Source: Pseudomonas sp. REP124 (GTDB lineage: Bacteria; Pseudomonadota; Gammaproteobacteria; Pseudomonadales; Pseudomonadaceae). From it: a stretch of DNA of 64,000 nt. Below are positions 52,713 through 62,198 of this stretch, in pieces. The DNA is taken from contig NZ_JAIQWX010000009.1 in NCBI RefSeq assembly GCF_020164475.1, forward strand, positions 1-64,000. The letters run 5' to 3'. How positions within the stretch are numbered: the stretch's first letter is position 1; each line of letters opens with the position of its first letter. The notes under the pieces are model-generated. The model saw only the letters and a program-made list of their open reading frames with translations, was not told where the DNA came from and did not search any database. Position numbers and translations under genes: made by a program.

Positions 52713-54492
52713 CTGCGTTAATCCACTCTTTCACGACCTGGGCCACACGACCCGGGTCTTCTGCTACCAGACTCTTGATTGCGTTCAGTTGGGCATCATA
52801 GCCCTCGCTCGGGCTCGGCAACAGGATACTGGTCGGACCGCCGAGGCTGACGCGATCGTTGGCCAGTTCGCCGTCCAGACCGCCCATGCCACCCAGCTCG
52901 ACGTCGCTGCCGATACCGGCCAGCTCCTTACCCTTGCCGCCACCGGTGATGTTGTTGAGCACCGGACGCAGCACACCGAACACCAGTACCAGAATGAACA
53001 GGACACCCAGCACTTGCTTGACGATGTCCCAGAACCACGGCTGGGAGTAGAACGGAATGTCGGCAATCACTTCGCCGCGATCGGCGGAGAACGGCATGTT
53101 GATCACGCTGACGCTGTCACCACGGCTGGCGTCGAAGCCCACCGCGTCCTGAACCAGACGGGTGAAGCGCGCCAATTCGTCGGCGCTCCATGGCGCACGG
53201 GTGGTTTCGCCGTTGGCCGGGTTGACCTTGACCTGATCGTCCACCACTACCGACACCGACAGGCGGCTCAGGCGCCCCTGCTGCTGCTTGGTGTGACTGA
53301 TGGAACGGTCGAGTTCGAAGTTCTTGGTCGATTGTTGACGCTTGTCCGCAGGATAAGGCGCCAGCATCGGCTGGCCGGTGGCCGGGTCCATGATCTGCTG
53401 GCCGTTGGCATCGACCAGCGGCTGACCTGGTTGCACCATGCCCGCAGGCGCAGCGGCCCCGCCGGTGGTTTGCGGTGCCGAAGCCGGTGACGGCGGCTGG
53501 TTGCTCAGGGCACCCGGTACGCCTTGCGGGCCATTGCTGGCGGTACGTTGTTCATTGACCGATTGCTCGCTGCGCAGTGCCGGCTGATCCGGGTTGAACT
53601 GCTCGGAAGTCGACTCGACGGCGCTGAAATCCACATCGGCCGAAACTTCAGCCTTGTAGCGGTCGTTACCCAGTACTGGCTCGAGGATGTTGTGCACACG
53701 CTGGGTGAGCATGCTTTCCATGCGACGGCTGTAATCGAATTGCTTGCCGGCCATGGTCAGTTCGGAGTTTTCCGCCTGATCGGAGAGCAGATTGCCCTTC
53801 TGGTCGACCACGGTGATCTGCGATTTGCTCAGCTCGGGAACGCTGGTCGCCACCAGGTTGATGATGGCCAGAACCTGACCCGGTTCCAGCGCACGACCTG
53901 GATACAGTTCGACCAGAACCGAGGCGCTCGGCTTGCGCTCGTCGCGCACGAATACCGAGCTTTTCGGAATCGCCAGGTGCACGCGGGCGCCCTTGACGTT
54001 GTTCAGGCTGGAGATGGTGCGCGCCAGCTCACCTTCAAGACCGCGACGATAACGGGTCGCTTCCATGAACTGACTGGTGCCCAGGCCCTGTTCCTTGTCG
54101 AGGATCTCGAAACCGACGTTGCCGTCGCTGGGAGTGACACCAGCGGCTGCCAGTTTCAGGCGGGCACGGGACAGATCGTCGGCCTTGACCAGCAAGACAC
54201 CGGAATTGGGTTCGACGTTGTACGGAATATCGGCGGCGGCCAGGGTTTCCATGACCTGCTTGGTGTCCATGCCGGCAAGGCTGCCGTACAGCGGACGGTA
54301 GTCCGGCTGCTGGGACCACAACACCACGGCAAAACCAATCGCCACGCTCGCGGCCAGGCCAACCAACAGGCCTACCTGACGCAGCATGGTCATTTCGGAA
54401 AGGTTTTCCAGGAAAGACAGCCCGAACAGCGGCGGTTTGCCCTCTGTCGGCGCGGTCTTGGCCGGAACGTTATCGGCTACTGCATCTGCCAT
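52705..54492 (-). CDS. fliF: Flagellar MS-ring protein FliF
   Basis: A 595-residue protein that forms the MS ring in the inner membrane. The first membrane helix ('QVGLLVGLAASVAIGFAVVLW') is near residues 40-60 and the second ('IVKQVLGVLFILVLVFGVL') near 490. The periplasmic part between them contains ring-building motifs ('LEGELARTISSLNNVKGARVHLAIP') and a Pro/Gly/Ala/Gln-rich loop around 320-380. The C-terminal tail binds FliG. It lies 15 bases after fliE. Confidence 0.96.
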   Translation of the reverse strand: MADAVADNVPAKTAPTEGKPPLFGLSFLENLSEMTMLRQVGLLVGLAASVAIGFAVVLWSQQPDYRPLYGSLAGMDTKQVMETLAAADIPYNVEPNSGVLLVKADDLSRARLKLAAAGVTPSDGNVGFEILDKEQGLGTSQFMEATRYRRGLEGELARTISSLNNVKGARVHLAIPKSSVFVRDERKPSASVLVELYPGRALEPGQVLAIINLVATSVPELSKSQITVVDQKGNLLSDQAENSELTMAGKQFDYSRRMESMLTQRVHNILEPVLGNDRYKAEVSADVDFSAVESTSEQFNPDQPALRSEQSVNEQRTASNGPQGVPGALSNQPPSPASAPQTTGGAAAPAGMVQPGQPLVDANGQQIMDPATGQPMLAPYPADKRQQSTKNFELDRSISHTKQQQGRLSRLSVSVVVDDQVKVNPANGETTRAPWSADELARFTRLVQDAVGFDASRGDSVSVINMPFSADRGEVIADIPFYSQPWFWDIVKQVLGVLFILVLVFGVLRPVLNNITGGGKGKELAGIGSDVELGGMGGLDGELANDRVSLGGPTSILLPSPSEGYDAQLNAIKSLVAEDPGRVAQVVKEWINADE

Positions 54493-54507
54493 GACTGAGT
54501 CTCGTCC

Positions 54508-54837
54508 TTAAACCGGCATCTGCATGATGTCTTGGTAGGCCTGAACCAGCTTGTTGCGCACCTGGGTCAGAGCCTGGAAAGACACGCTGGCCTTCTGCGA
54601 GGAAATCATTACGTCAGTCAGGTCCACGCCGCTCTTGCCGATCTCGAAGGCACTGGCGAGCTGGCTGGAAGCCTGCTGTGTGTCATTCACTTTATTGACG
54701 GCCTGACCGAGCATGTCGGAGAAGCTGCTGCCATTCAGTTCAGGGACGGCGGCAGTCGATTTCGGCGCAGACATGGCGTCCATTTGCATGGCACGCATAT
54801 CCAGCATCAACCGATTGAATTCAATACCTTGGCTCAT
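54508..54837 (-). CDS. fliE: Flagellar rod junction protein FliE
   Basis: A 109-residue protein connecting the MS ring to the proximal rod and the first substrate exported. The conserved C-terminal part reads '[38 protein letters not shown]'-like and is split here as '[20 protein letters not shown]' followed by '[15 protein letters not shown]'. It is the first gene of the fliEFGHIJ operon, behind a near-consensus sigma-54 promoter. Confidence 0.95.
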   Translation of the reverse strand: MSQGIEFNRLMLDMRAMQMDAMSAPKSTAAVPELNGSSFSDMLGQAVNKVNDTQQASSQLASAFEIGKSGVDLTDVMISSQKASVSFQALTQVRNKLVQAYQDIMQMPV

Positions 54838-54899
54838 GATCTACTCTCATTGGCGGCCCGCAATTTTTTGACGCTCACTCGGCGGGTAGTGGGGTGTTA

Positions 54900-54913
54900 G
54901 CAACAAGGGTGCC
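54900..54913 (-). promoter_or_regulatory. Sigma-54 core promoter of fliEFGHIJ
   Basis: On the minus strand GCTGGCACCCTTGTTGCTA has TGGCAC-N5-TTGCT with GG-N10-GC (GGCACCCTTGTTGC), the best sigma-54 match in the window. It is 62 bases before the fliE ATG and 26 bases downstream of the REPIN at 54939. Confidence 0.9.
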
Positions 54914-54938
54914 AGCTCAGTGGCCTCGAGGAATAATC

Positions 54939-55038
54939 TGTAGGAGCGAGCTTGCTCGCGATGGATGCAATGACACCGTGGGGCAACAGACAGCCAGCGT
55001 TATCGTTGACGACCATCGCGAGCAAGCTTGCTCCTACA
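54939..55038. repeat. 100-bp REPIN
   Basis: The outer arms 'tgtaggagcgagcttgctcgcgatgg' and complement end exactly 100 bases apart; the palindrome core is 'gcttgctcgc' instead of 'gcacgctcgc'. The interior 'cagcgttatcgttgac' matches the element at 44939. It lies between the fleR stop and the fliE promoter. Confidence 0.95.
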
Positions 55039-55056
55039 GGGGGTTGGGGTGGGCCA

Positions 55057-56457
55057 TTAAGTGGCGAACAAGTAGGCTTCCACGTCCATGCCCGCATCGC
55101 GCATCTGCGCCAGCTTGTAGCGCAGGGTGCGCGGGCTGATGCCCAGGCGTTCGGCGGCTTCCTTGCGACGGCCGCGTTCGGTGCGCAGGGTGTCGATGAT
55201 CATCTGGAACTCGCGGCGACGCAGGTCGTCACCCAGAGCGCCGGCCGATTCAGCTTCGACCTCCACAGGGCGCGCAGGCGTGGCGACTGGTGGCGAAACC
55301 GGCAACGGCGCACAGGCAATCGGGCCGGTCAGGCAGAAATCCTGCGGCTGAATCAAACCGCCCTGCTGCAGGATCAACGCGCGCTGAATCGCGTTATCCA
55401 GCTCGCGCACATTGCCCGGCCACGGATAACCGACGAGACAGGCCTGCGCCTGCGGCGACAATCGCGCGGCAGCGTGCTTCATTTTATTGACGTGTTTGGT
55501 CAGCAGACGCTCGGCCAGCGGCAGGATATCGGCGGTCCGCTCACGCAGCGGTCGCCAAGCCAGCGGAAACACCGACAGACGATAGTAAAGGTCTTCACGG
55601 AAACGCCCCGCCGCCACCTCCGCAGCCAGGTCCCGGTTGGTGGTCGCCACCACGCGAATATCCAGGGTGATCGGCTTGCGCGCCCCTACCCGCTCGACCT
55701 CACGCTCCTGCAGCACGCGCAGCAGCTTGGCTTGCAAACCAAGAGGCATTTCGGAGATTTCGTCGAGCAGGATGGTCCCGCCATCGGCCTGTTCGAACTT
55801 GCCGGCCTGCGCCGCGATGGCACCGGTGAACGAGCCCTTCTCATGACCGAACAGTGTGGCTTCGAGCATGTTGTCCGGGATCGCCGCGCAGTTGATCGCA
55901 ATGAAGGGCTGGCTGGCGCGATGGGAATGCTGGTGAATGTAGCGTGCCAGCACTTCCTTGCCGGTCCCGGACTCGCCGGAGATCAACACCGTGGAATCGC
56001 TGCGGGCCACCCGCGCCGCCAGCTCCAGCAACTGCGCACTGGCAGGCTCGAAGGCCACCGGCCCTTCGTTGTCGACGGCGCCAAGACTGCCGAGCGCATG
56101 GCGCGCGACCAGATCGAGCAAGGCCTTGGGCTCGAACGGCTTGACCAGATAATCCGCCGCGCCCTGGCGCATCGCATCCACGGCCCGCTCCACCGCCCCG
56201 TGGGCCGTCATCAGCAGCACCGGCAGTTGCGGCTGCCGCGCTCGCAGCAGGCCGAGCAGTTGGTGACCATCCATGCCCGGCATGTTGACGTCGCTGACCA
56301 CCAGATTGAATGCCTCGGCCTCGACCGCCGACAGCGCTTCTTCCGCCGAACCGACGGCCTTGTAATCGTGTCCCGCGAGCAGCAGCGTATCGGTCAGTGC
56401 TTCGCGTAGAGCGCGGTCATCCTCGACCAGTAAAACCTTGATGCCCATGACGTTCAC
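55057..56457 (-). CDS. fleR: Sigma-54-dependent response regulator FleR
   Basis: A 466-residue NtrC-type activator. The receiver domain carries the phosphoacceptor Asp56 in '[13 protein letters not shown]'. The AAA+ domain has Walker A '[13 protein letters not shown]' and the sigma-54 contact loop as 'GSFTGA' (the usual form is GAFTGA). The C-terminal Fis-type helix-turn-helix is '[20 protein letters not shown]'. With FleS it activates mid-class flagellar genes. The start overlaps the fleS stop as ATGA. Confidence 0.95.
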   Translation of the reverse strand: MNVMGIKVLLVEDDRALREALTDTLLLAGHDYKAVGSAEEALSAVEAEAFNLVVSDVNMPGMDGHQLLGLLRARQPQLPVLLMTAHGAVERAVDAMRQGAADYLVKPFEPKALLDLVARHALGSLGAVDNEGPVAFEPASAQLLELAARVARSDSTVLISGESGTGKEVLARYIHQHSHRASQPFIAINCAAIPDNMLEATLFGHEKGSFTGAIAAQAGKFEQADGGTILLDEISEMPLGLQAKLLRVLQEREVERVGARKPITLDIRVVATTNRDLAAEVAAGRFREDLYYRLSVFPLAWRPLRERTADILPLAERLLTKHVNKMKHAAARLSPQAQACLVGYPWPGNVRELDNAIQRALILQQGGLIQPQDFCLTGPIACAPLPVSPPVATPARPVEVEAESAGALGDDLRRREFQMIIDTLRTERGRRKEAAERLGISPRTLRYKLAQMRDAGMDVEAYLFAT

Positions 56458-57689
56458 TCCACTCCTTGAGCGTTACGTGATTCATCGCAAAACAGCGGCA
56501 GGATCACCTGCGCGCAAGTCCCGCGCCCCGGCCGCGAGCGCAACTGCAACGCGCCCTGATGCGCACGGGCAACGGCGTGGACCACGGTAAGGCCGAGCCC
56601 GGTCCCATTGGCCTTGGTGGTGAAAAACGGTTCGCCGAGACGCGCCAGCACAACGCTGTCGATGCCGCTGCCGCTGTCGCTGACACACACCCGCAACTGG
56701 TTGTCGCGGGTATACAGATGCACCTTCAGGCGCACGTCACGACTGCTGGCCTGCACGGCGTTTTCGATGAGATTGAGCAAGGCGCCGACGAGGGTGTCGC
56801 GATTGCACAGCAACTCGCCGGCATGGCTGTCGCACTGCCAGCGAATGGACAGGTCCAGCACATGGGGCAGCGCCGCCGCTTGCAGCGACTGCATCAACTG
56901 TTTGGGGGTGACGCGGTCAGTCAGCGGCAACTCGCCACGGGCGAAGACCAGCATGTCGCGCACCTGATGCTCCAGTTCGTGCAGGCGCTCCTTGAGGCGT
57001 CCGGCAAAACGTTGCTGGATGTCGACCGGCAGTTCCTGCTCAGTCAAATGACTGGCGTAGAGCAAGGCTGCGGACAGCGGCGTGCGAATCTGGTGAGCCA
57101 GCGAGGCGACCATGCGCCCCAGGGACGACAGGCGTTCGTGGCGAGCCAGTTGGTCCTGCAGGTGACGGGTTTCAGTCAGGTCGTTGAGCAATACCAGTTG
57201 TCCAGGCTCGGCATCCAGCGAGCGCGTGGCAATCGACAGACGCCGACCGTCCTTCAGGGAAACTTCGTGGCCGTCGTCGTCACGAGGCGCAAAGCAGCGG
57301 GTAATGACATGGCGCCACAACTCGCCTTCCAAAGGCAGGCCAAGCAGCTCACAAGCCGCGGGGTTTGCTTCGCGCACGATGCCTTGGGCGTCAATGACGA
57401 TGACACCACCGGGCAACAGATCGAGGAGGTTTTGCAGACGGTTGGCCAGCCGTTCTTTTTCCGCCAGTTCCTGCATGCGCTGGGCACTGACCACCGCCAG
57501 CTCGCCCTTGAGCTCGGTCACCCGGGCTTCGAGCATGCTGTAGGAGCTGTTGAGCTGAGTGGACATCTGGTTGAACAGGGCGAACGCCTGCTCGAGGCCA
57601 AGCCGGCTTGCCTGCTCTACAGACGGAGGATGCCCATGGGCATCCCCAAAGGCATCAGAGACAGGAGAGATCTGGGCGGCTTGCGGCAT
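56454..57689 (-). CDS. fleS: Flagellar sensor histidine kinase FleS
   Basis: A 411-residue cytoplasmic kinase with no membrane helix. A helical N-terminal region (30-90) precedes a PAS domain ('LLDLLPGGVIVIDAQGIVREANPAA' region, about 90-175), then the HisKA domain with His199 in 'ASLAHQIRTPLSAALLYAS' and a HATPase domain ('NLIENAVQASS', 'VSDSGSGID', 'GTGLGLTVVHAVAR'). It phosphorylates FleR. A sigma-54 promoter is 55 bases upstream. Confidence 0.95.
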   Translation of the reverse strand: MPQAAQISPVSDAFGDAHGHPPSVEQASRLGLEQAFALFNQMSTQLNSSYSMLEARVTELKGELAVVSAQRMQELAEKERLANRLQNLLDLLPGGVIVIDAQGIVREANPAACELLGLPLEGELWRHVITRCFAPRDDDGHEVSLKDGRRLSIATRSLDAEPGQLVLLNDLTETRHLQDQLARHERLSSLGRMVASLAHQIRTPLSAALLYASHLTEQELPVDIQQRFAGRLKERLHELEHQVRDMLVFARGELPLTDRVTPKQLMQSLQAAALPHVLDLSIRWQCDSHAGELLCNRDTLVGALLNLIENAVQASSRDVRLKVHLYTRDNQLRVCVSDSGSGIDSVVLARLGEPFFTTKANGTGLGLTVVHAVARAHQGALQLRSRPGRGTCAQVILPLFCDESRNAQGVE

Positions 57690-57743
57690 CGTACTTTCTC
57701 GCTTGGCTGACCGTCAGTGAAACGGAACGTTGCGAGAGGCGTA

Positions 57744-57757
57744 GCAATACCCGTGCC
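57744..57757 (-). promoter_or_regulatory. Sigma-54 core promoter of fleSR
   Basis: On the minus strand TTAGGCACGGGTATTGCTA gives GGCACG-N4-TTGCT with GG-N10-GC (GGCACGGGTATTGC), 55 bases before the fleS ATG and 43 bases after the fleQ stop. It fits the known FleQ and RpoN dependence of fleSR. Confidence 0.88.
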
Positions 57758-57799
57758 TAAAAAAAACCGTTTATAAATGAAGCACTTGAAAAAAAGGCG

Positions 57800-59275
<1,476 letters not shown>

Positions 59276-59446
59276 GCAATAGCAACTTCCCTAGTCAACT
59301 CGATGCCCAAAATGCTGGGGCAAGCTAAACGCTTGCAGGCGAACTATGCCTGAAGACGACTGAAATCTGGAACAGCCACTAGTTAAGTCAAAAAACCGTG
59401 CACAGTCAAATTTATGGCGCACTATGTTTGGATTAACTGGCGTCAA

Positions 59447-59743
59447 TTAACCAAACAGATGGTAAACCTTTGACGCCTTTTGTGCTTGATTGATCTGCGA
59501 CATCTCATCGACGATTGCCTGGCGCTCGCCAATTGTCGCGGTCAGCAGGTCCTTGTACACCGCTAACAACCCCTCAAGATTGCTGCGCACCGCCTCTTCG
59601 TCGATCGGCGCTTCGCTCAGCACTTCCTCGACACACTCGCGACAGGTCGAATCCAGCTCGCCAATCGCATCCCAGTTACGCGCCGCCAAGGCATCGACCA
59701 GCGCTTCACGGGTTTCTTCAATTCGCCGCAGTGCTTGACTCAT
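59447..59743 (-). CDS. fliT: FliT-like flagellar chaperone
   Basis: A 98-residue helical protein located 17 bases after fliS. The order fliD-fliS-fliT is the classical chaperone arrangement, and the size and predicted all-helical fold ('LRRIEETREALVDALAARNWDAI' onwards) match FliT, which guards FliD; in P. aeruginosa the gene in this place is called fleP. I chose the ATG at 59743, with GAGGA 7 bases upstream, over an upstream in-frame start at 59791 inside fliS. Sequence identity to FliT is low, so the name rests largely on position. Confidence 0.75.
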   Translation of the reverse strand: MSQALRRIEETREALVDALAARNWDAIGELDSTCRECVEEVLSEAPIDEEAVRSNLEGLLAVYKDLLTATIGERQAIVDEMSQINQAQKASKVYHLFG

Positions 59744-59760
59744 GACGTCATCCTCGGCCG

Positions 59761-60156
59761 TTAGGCCTGTGGGCTGGCAATGGCATCCCAACCGCTTTTA
59801 AGGGTTTCGAGCAAACCTGATACTTCGTCGATGATTGCCGCGTCGTTGTCGCGATTAGCTTCCATCAGGCGGTTCGCCATATAGGCGTACAAACTGTCGA
59901 GTTGCTGCACTGAAGACGGATCTTCGGTCTTCTCCGGGTTAAGCCCATCGCGCAGCCCGATGACGATGTCCACCGCCTTGCCCAGCATCAGCCCCTTGAG
60001 AGCGACATCGCCACGCTCCAGCGCGCCCTTGGCCTGGGCCATGCGGTCGAGCCCGCCTTCCATCAGCATCTGCACCAGACGATGCGGGTTGGCTTCAGAG
60101 ATCTGAGCGTGCGAATTGACCTTCTGATATTGGCGAAGGGCTCTCATGGGGTTCAT
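59761..60156 (-). CDS. fliS: Flagellin chaperone FliS
   Basis: A 131-residue four-helix protein that binds newly made flagellin and prevents premature polymerisation. Family features are 'ALRQYQKVNSHAQISEANPHRLVQMLMEGGL' at the N terminus (shown in part as 'SEANPHRLVQMLMEG') and 'DIVIGLRDGLNPEKTEDP' in the middle. The ATG at 60156 has GAGGT 7-8 bases upstream. It lies 148 bases after the fliD stop, with a terminator between. Confidence 0.94.
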   Translation of the reverse strand: MNPMRALRQYQKVNSHAQISEANPHRLVQMLMEGGLDRMAQAKGALERGDVALKGLMLGKAVDIVIGLRDGLNPEKTEDPSSVQQLDSLYAYMANRLMEANRDNDAAIIDEVSGLLETLKSGWDAIASPQA

Positions 60157-60250
60157 GTTTCTACCTCGGCAGACGACTGCTGAAAATGAATTGCTCTAAC
60201 CATTATGTCGACGCAACAGCCCATAACTTTAACCAGTCGGCACACAATGA

Positions 60251-60288
60251 AAAACCCAGGCACTGTCTTTTCGACAAGCCTGGGTTTT
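60251..60288 (-). terminator. Rho-independent terminator after fliD
   Basis: AAAACCCAGGC (60251-60261) pairs perfectly with GCCTGGGTTTT (60278-60288) around a 16-base loop, 17 bases after the fliD stop. The stem is flanked by A and T runs, so it could act on either strand. It separates fliD from fliST. Confidence 0.85.
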
Positions 60289-60304
60289 TTGTGCCGGGGC
60301 GCTG

Positions 60305-61693
60305 TTAACTTTGTTTCGGGTTATTCAAGGCGTTCAACGTGGTCATGATGCTGTCGCTCTGCGCACGCAATTTGGCGACCAGCGAGTCCATCGCGTTGTA
60401 TTTCGCGCTTAGACTGAGCTGCAATGAGGCAATCCGCTCGTTCAGCGCCGATTGCTCCTTGTTCAAATCCGTCAATGTATCGGCGAGGGATTTAGTGCGC
60501 TCCGCCAGCATTCCAGTGCTGGCCTTGGCGTAGGTGTCCGTGGCCGTGCCCAAACGCGTCAACAGACCGTCCTTGCCGCTGAAAATACTGCTGATGTCCG
60601 CGGCATTGGTTTCAATGGCTTTGGAGAAACGCTTGTCATCGATTACCAGCAGCCCAGTTTCGGATGAGGTACTGATACCGAACTCGGCCAGCGACTTCAT
60701 GCTACCGGTGCCGGACAGCGCGTTCATCTCGTTGCGAATCGACGTGACTAGGCTGCGCATCATCGAATCCCCGGTCAGGGACGCGGCAACGGAAGTACCG
60801 TCGGCATTCTTGGTGACTTTGGTCTGCGCGTTGATCTCTTTCATCAATGCGTTATAGGTGTCGACAAAGCCTTTGACGCCGGACTTCAACGCCGGGGTAC
60901 TGGTGCTCAATGTCAGCGTGGACGGCGTCGGTGCCCCCCCCCCGGTCGGCGTTGGCGAAACCGCCAGCAACTTGAGATTCACGCCGCTGATCGCGTCGGT
61001 AATTGTGTTGCTTTTGGAGATCAGTTCAGCACCGTTATCGATCTTGTACTTGGCATCTTTGGGCACCTCGATCACCGTTGAACCGGTGTTGATGCCCGAG
61101 TTGCCCGACATCGTCAAGTCTGAACCGACGCCCATGGCAGTGGAGGTAAGCACCAGCCGCGAGCCGGTGGAGTCGGTGAGGATGTTGGCGCTAAGCCCGG
61201 CAGTGGAGAACTGCGTGTTGATGCTTTCGCGCACTTCCTGCAGCGTCGCATTGGGCGGAATGCTGACGTCGAAGTTTTTCCCCGACTGCGAGATCGTCAG
61301 CGTAGTCGCCGTTGTGCCAGCATTGACGACGGACGTAGGACCATCCACGAATGTGCGGGTCGACAATTTCGATGCCGACGCCAACTGTGTGACCAATAAC
61401 GAATAGGTGCCGCTGGACGCGCCTTTGCCCATTGTGACTGTGGCGACTTTTTCATCCGAAGACGTGGCCGACAAGCCACTGAAGCTGTTGTCGGTGCCCA
61501 TGGTCGTCAGTGCACCACGGAAGGCATCCAGGGCTGCCTGAATCTTGCCGATCGATGACAGCGTGGTGGTCGCTTTCGCACTCTGAGTATCGATCTGTGC
61601 CTGCTTGGGCGCGCGCTGGGCATCCACCAAAGCTTTTACGATCGCTTGGGTATCGATATTTGAACCAATACCACTAACCGTTGAACCCGCCAT
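60305..61693 (-). CDS. fliD: Flagellar filament cap protein FliD
   Basis: A 462-residue cap protein on which flagellin polymerises. The conserved N-terminal helix is 'STVSGIGSNIDTQAIVKALV', and the C-terminal coiled-coil region ('LADTLTDLNKEQSALNERIASLQLSLSAKYNAMDSLVAKL' in outline) ends with 'MTTLNALNNPKQS'. The centre is variable and Ser/Thr/Gly-rich. A run of ten G residues encodes Thr-Gly-Gly-Gly-Ala near residue 250. I chose the ATG at 61693 (GGAG 7 bases upstream); an ATG at 61696 is possible. Confidence 0.94.
   Translation of the reverse strand: MAGSTVSGIGSNIDTQAIVKALVDAQRAPKQAQIDTQSAKATTTLSSIGKIQAALDAFRGALTTMGTDNSFSGLSATSSDEKVATVTMGKGASSGTYSLLVTQLASASKLSTRTFVDGPTSVVNAGTTATTLTISQSGKNFDVSIPPNATLQEVRESINTQFSTAGLSANILTDSTGSRLVLTSTAMGVGSDLTMSGNSGINTGSTVIEVPKDAKYKIDNGAELISKSNTITDAISGVNLKLLAVSPTPTGGGAPTPSTLTLSTSTPALKSGVKGFVDTYNALMKEINAQTKVTKNADGTSVAASLTGDSMMRSLVTSIRNEMNALSGTGSMKSLAEFGISTSSETGLLVIDDKRFSKAIETNAADISSIFSGKDGLLTRLGTATDTYAKASTGMLAERTKSLADTLTDLNKEQSALNERIASLQLSLSAKYNAMDSLVAKLRAQSDSIMTTLNALNNPKQS
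60934..60943 (-). repeat. Ten-base poly-G tract inside fliD
   Basis: Ten consecutive C on the plus strand (G on the coding strand) encode Gly-Gly-Gly plus the first base of Ala in the FliD stretch 'PTPTGGGAPTPS'. It is the longest G/C homopolymer I noticed in the window. A one-base slip would shift the frame around residue 253 of about 462. Confidence 0.95.
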
Positions 61694-61774
61694 CATCAAT
61701 CTCCATATGCAGTGGCCGCTGCTTTACTGACGCAATGTGCGCCAGAGGGCAACAGCAACAAAATTCATGCCAGC

Positions 61775-62122
61775 TCAGACTTTGTCATCAAATAACAAGC
61801 TGCTTGCCTGGCTCAGGCTTTGTGCCAATTTCAACGCGGTTTCCGAAGGGATCTGGCGAATCACGTCACCACTTTCGGTGGCAATGACTTTGACCACGAC
61901 TCGGCCGGTCGAATCGTCAATCGAAAAATCCAGCTGACGCTGGCTCGCTTGTACGAATTCGCGAATGTCGGTGACTGCCTTTTCCAACTCCTCACGCTTG
62001 CTCTCGGCAGAAGAGTCGGCAACGGCTTCAACTTTGGGTTGGCTGGCCCGCTCAGTCGGCGCGGCGGGGTGCAGCAGCGCTACCGGCGGATAAGACTGGT
62101 TCAACTTGACGCTCATGTCCAT
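61775..62122 (-). CDS. flaG: Flagellar protein FlaG
   Basis: A 115-residue FlaG-family protein. An N-terminal variable, Ala/Glu-rich part is followed by the family core 'RQLDFSIDDSTGRVVVKVIA' and 'ESGDVIRQIPSETALKLAQSL'. FlaG influences filament length in pseudomonads. I chose the ATG at 62122 (GAGGAG 7 bases upstream); ATGs two codons later (62116) and five codons earlier (62137) are alternatives. It lies between fliC and fliD. Confidence 0.92.
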   Translation of the reverse strand: MDMSVKLNQSYPPVALLHPAAPTERASQPKVEAVADSSAESKREELEKAVTDIREFVQASQRQLDFSIDDSTGRVVVKVIATESGDVIRQIPSETALKLAQSLSQASSLLFDDKV

Positions 62123-62153
62123 GTCCGATCTCCTCAATCAACGAAAAGACAAA

Positions 62154-62175
62154 AAGGGCACGTAAACGCGCCCTT
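62154..62175 (-). terminator. Rho-independent terminator after fliC
   Basis: On the minus strand AAGGGCGCG-TTTA-CGTGCCCTT forms a nine-pair stem (one G-T pair) followed by a T-rich tail (TTTGTCTTTT). It lies 24 bases after the fliC stop and 32 bases before flaG, so flaG is partly separated from fliC transcription. Confidence 0.85.
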
Positions 62176-62198
62176 CCGTCAATCACCTAGCGCCGATA

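Noticed and set aside
59276-59446. Search for a fleQ promoter in the gap upstream of fleQ
   Set aside because: A TTGACT hexamer is present on the minus strand, but no convincing -10 at correct spacing and no GG-N10-GC element was found. The gap is real, but the site cannot be assigned.
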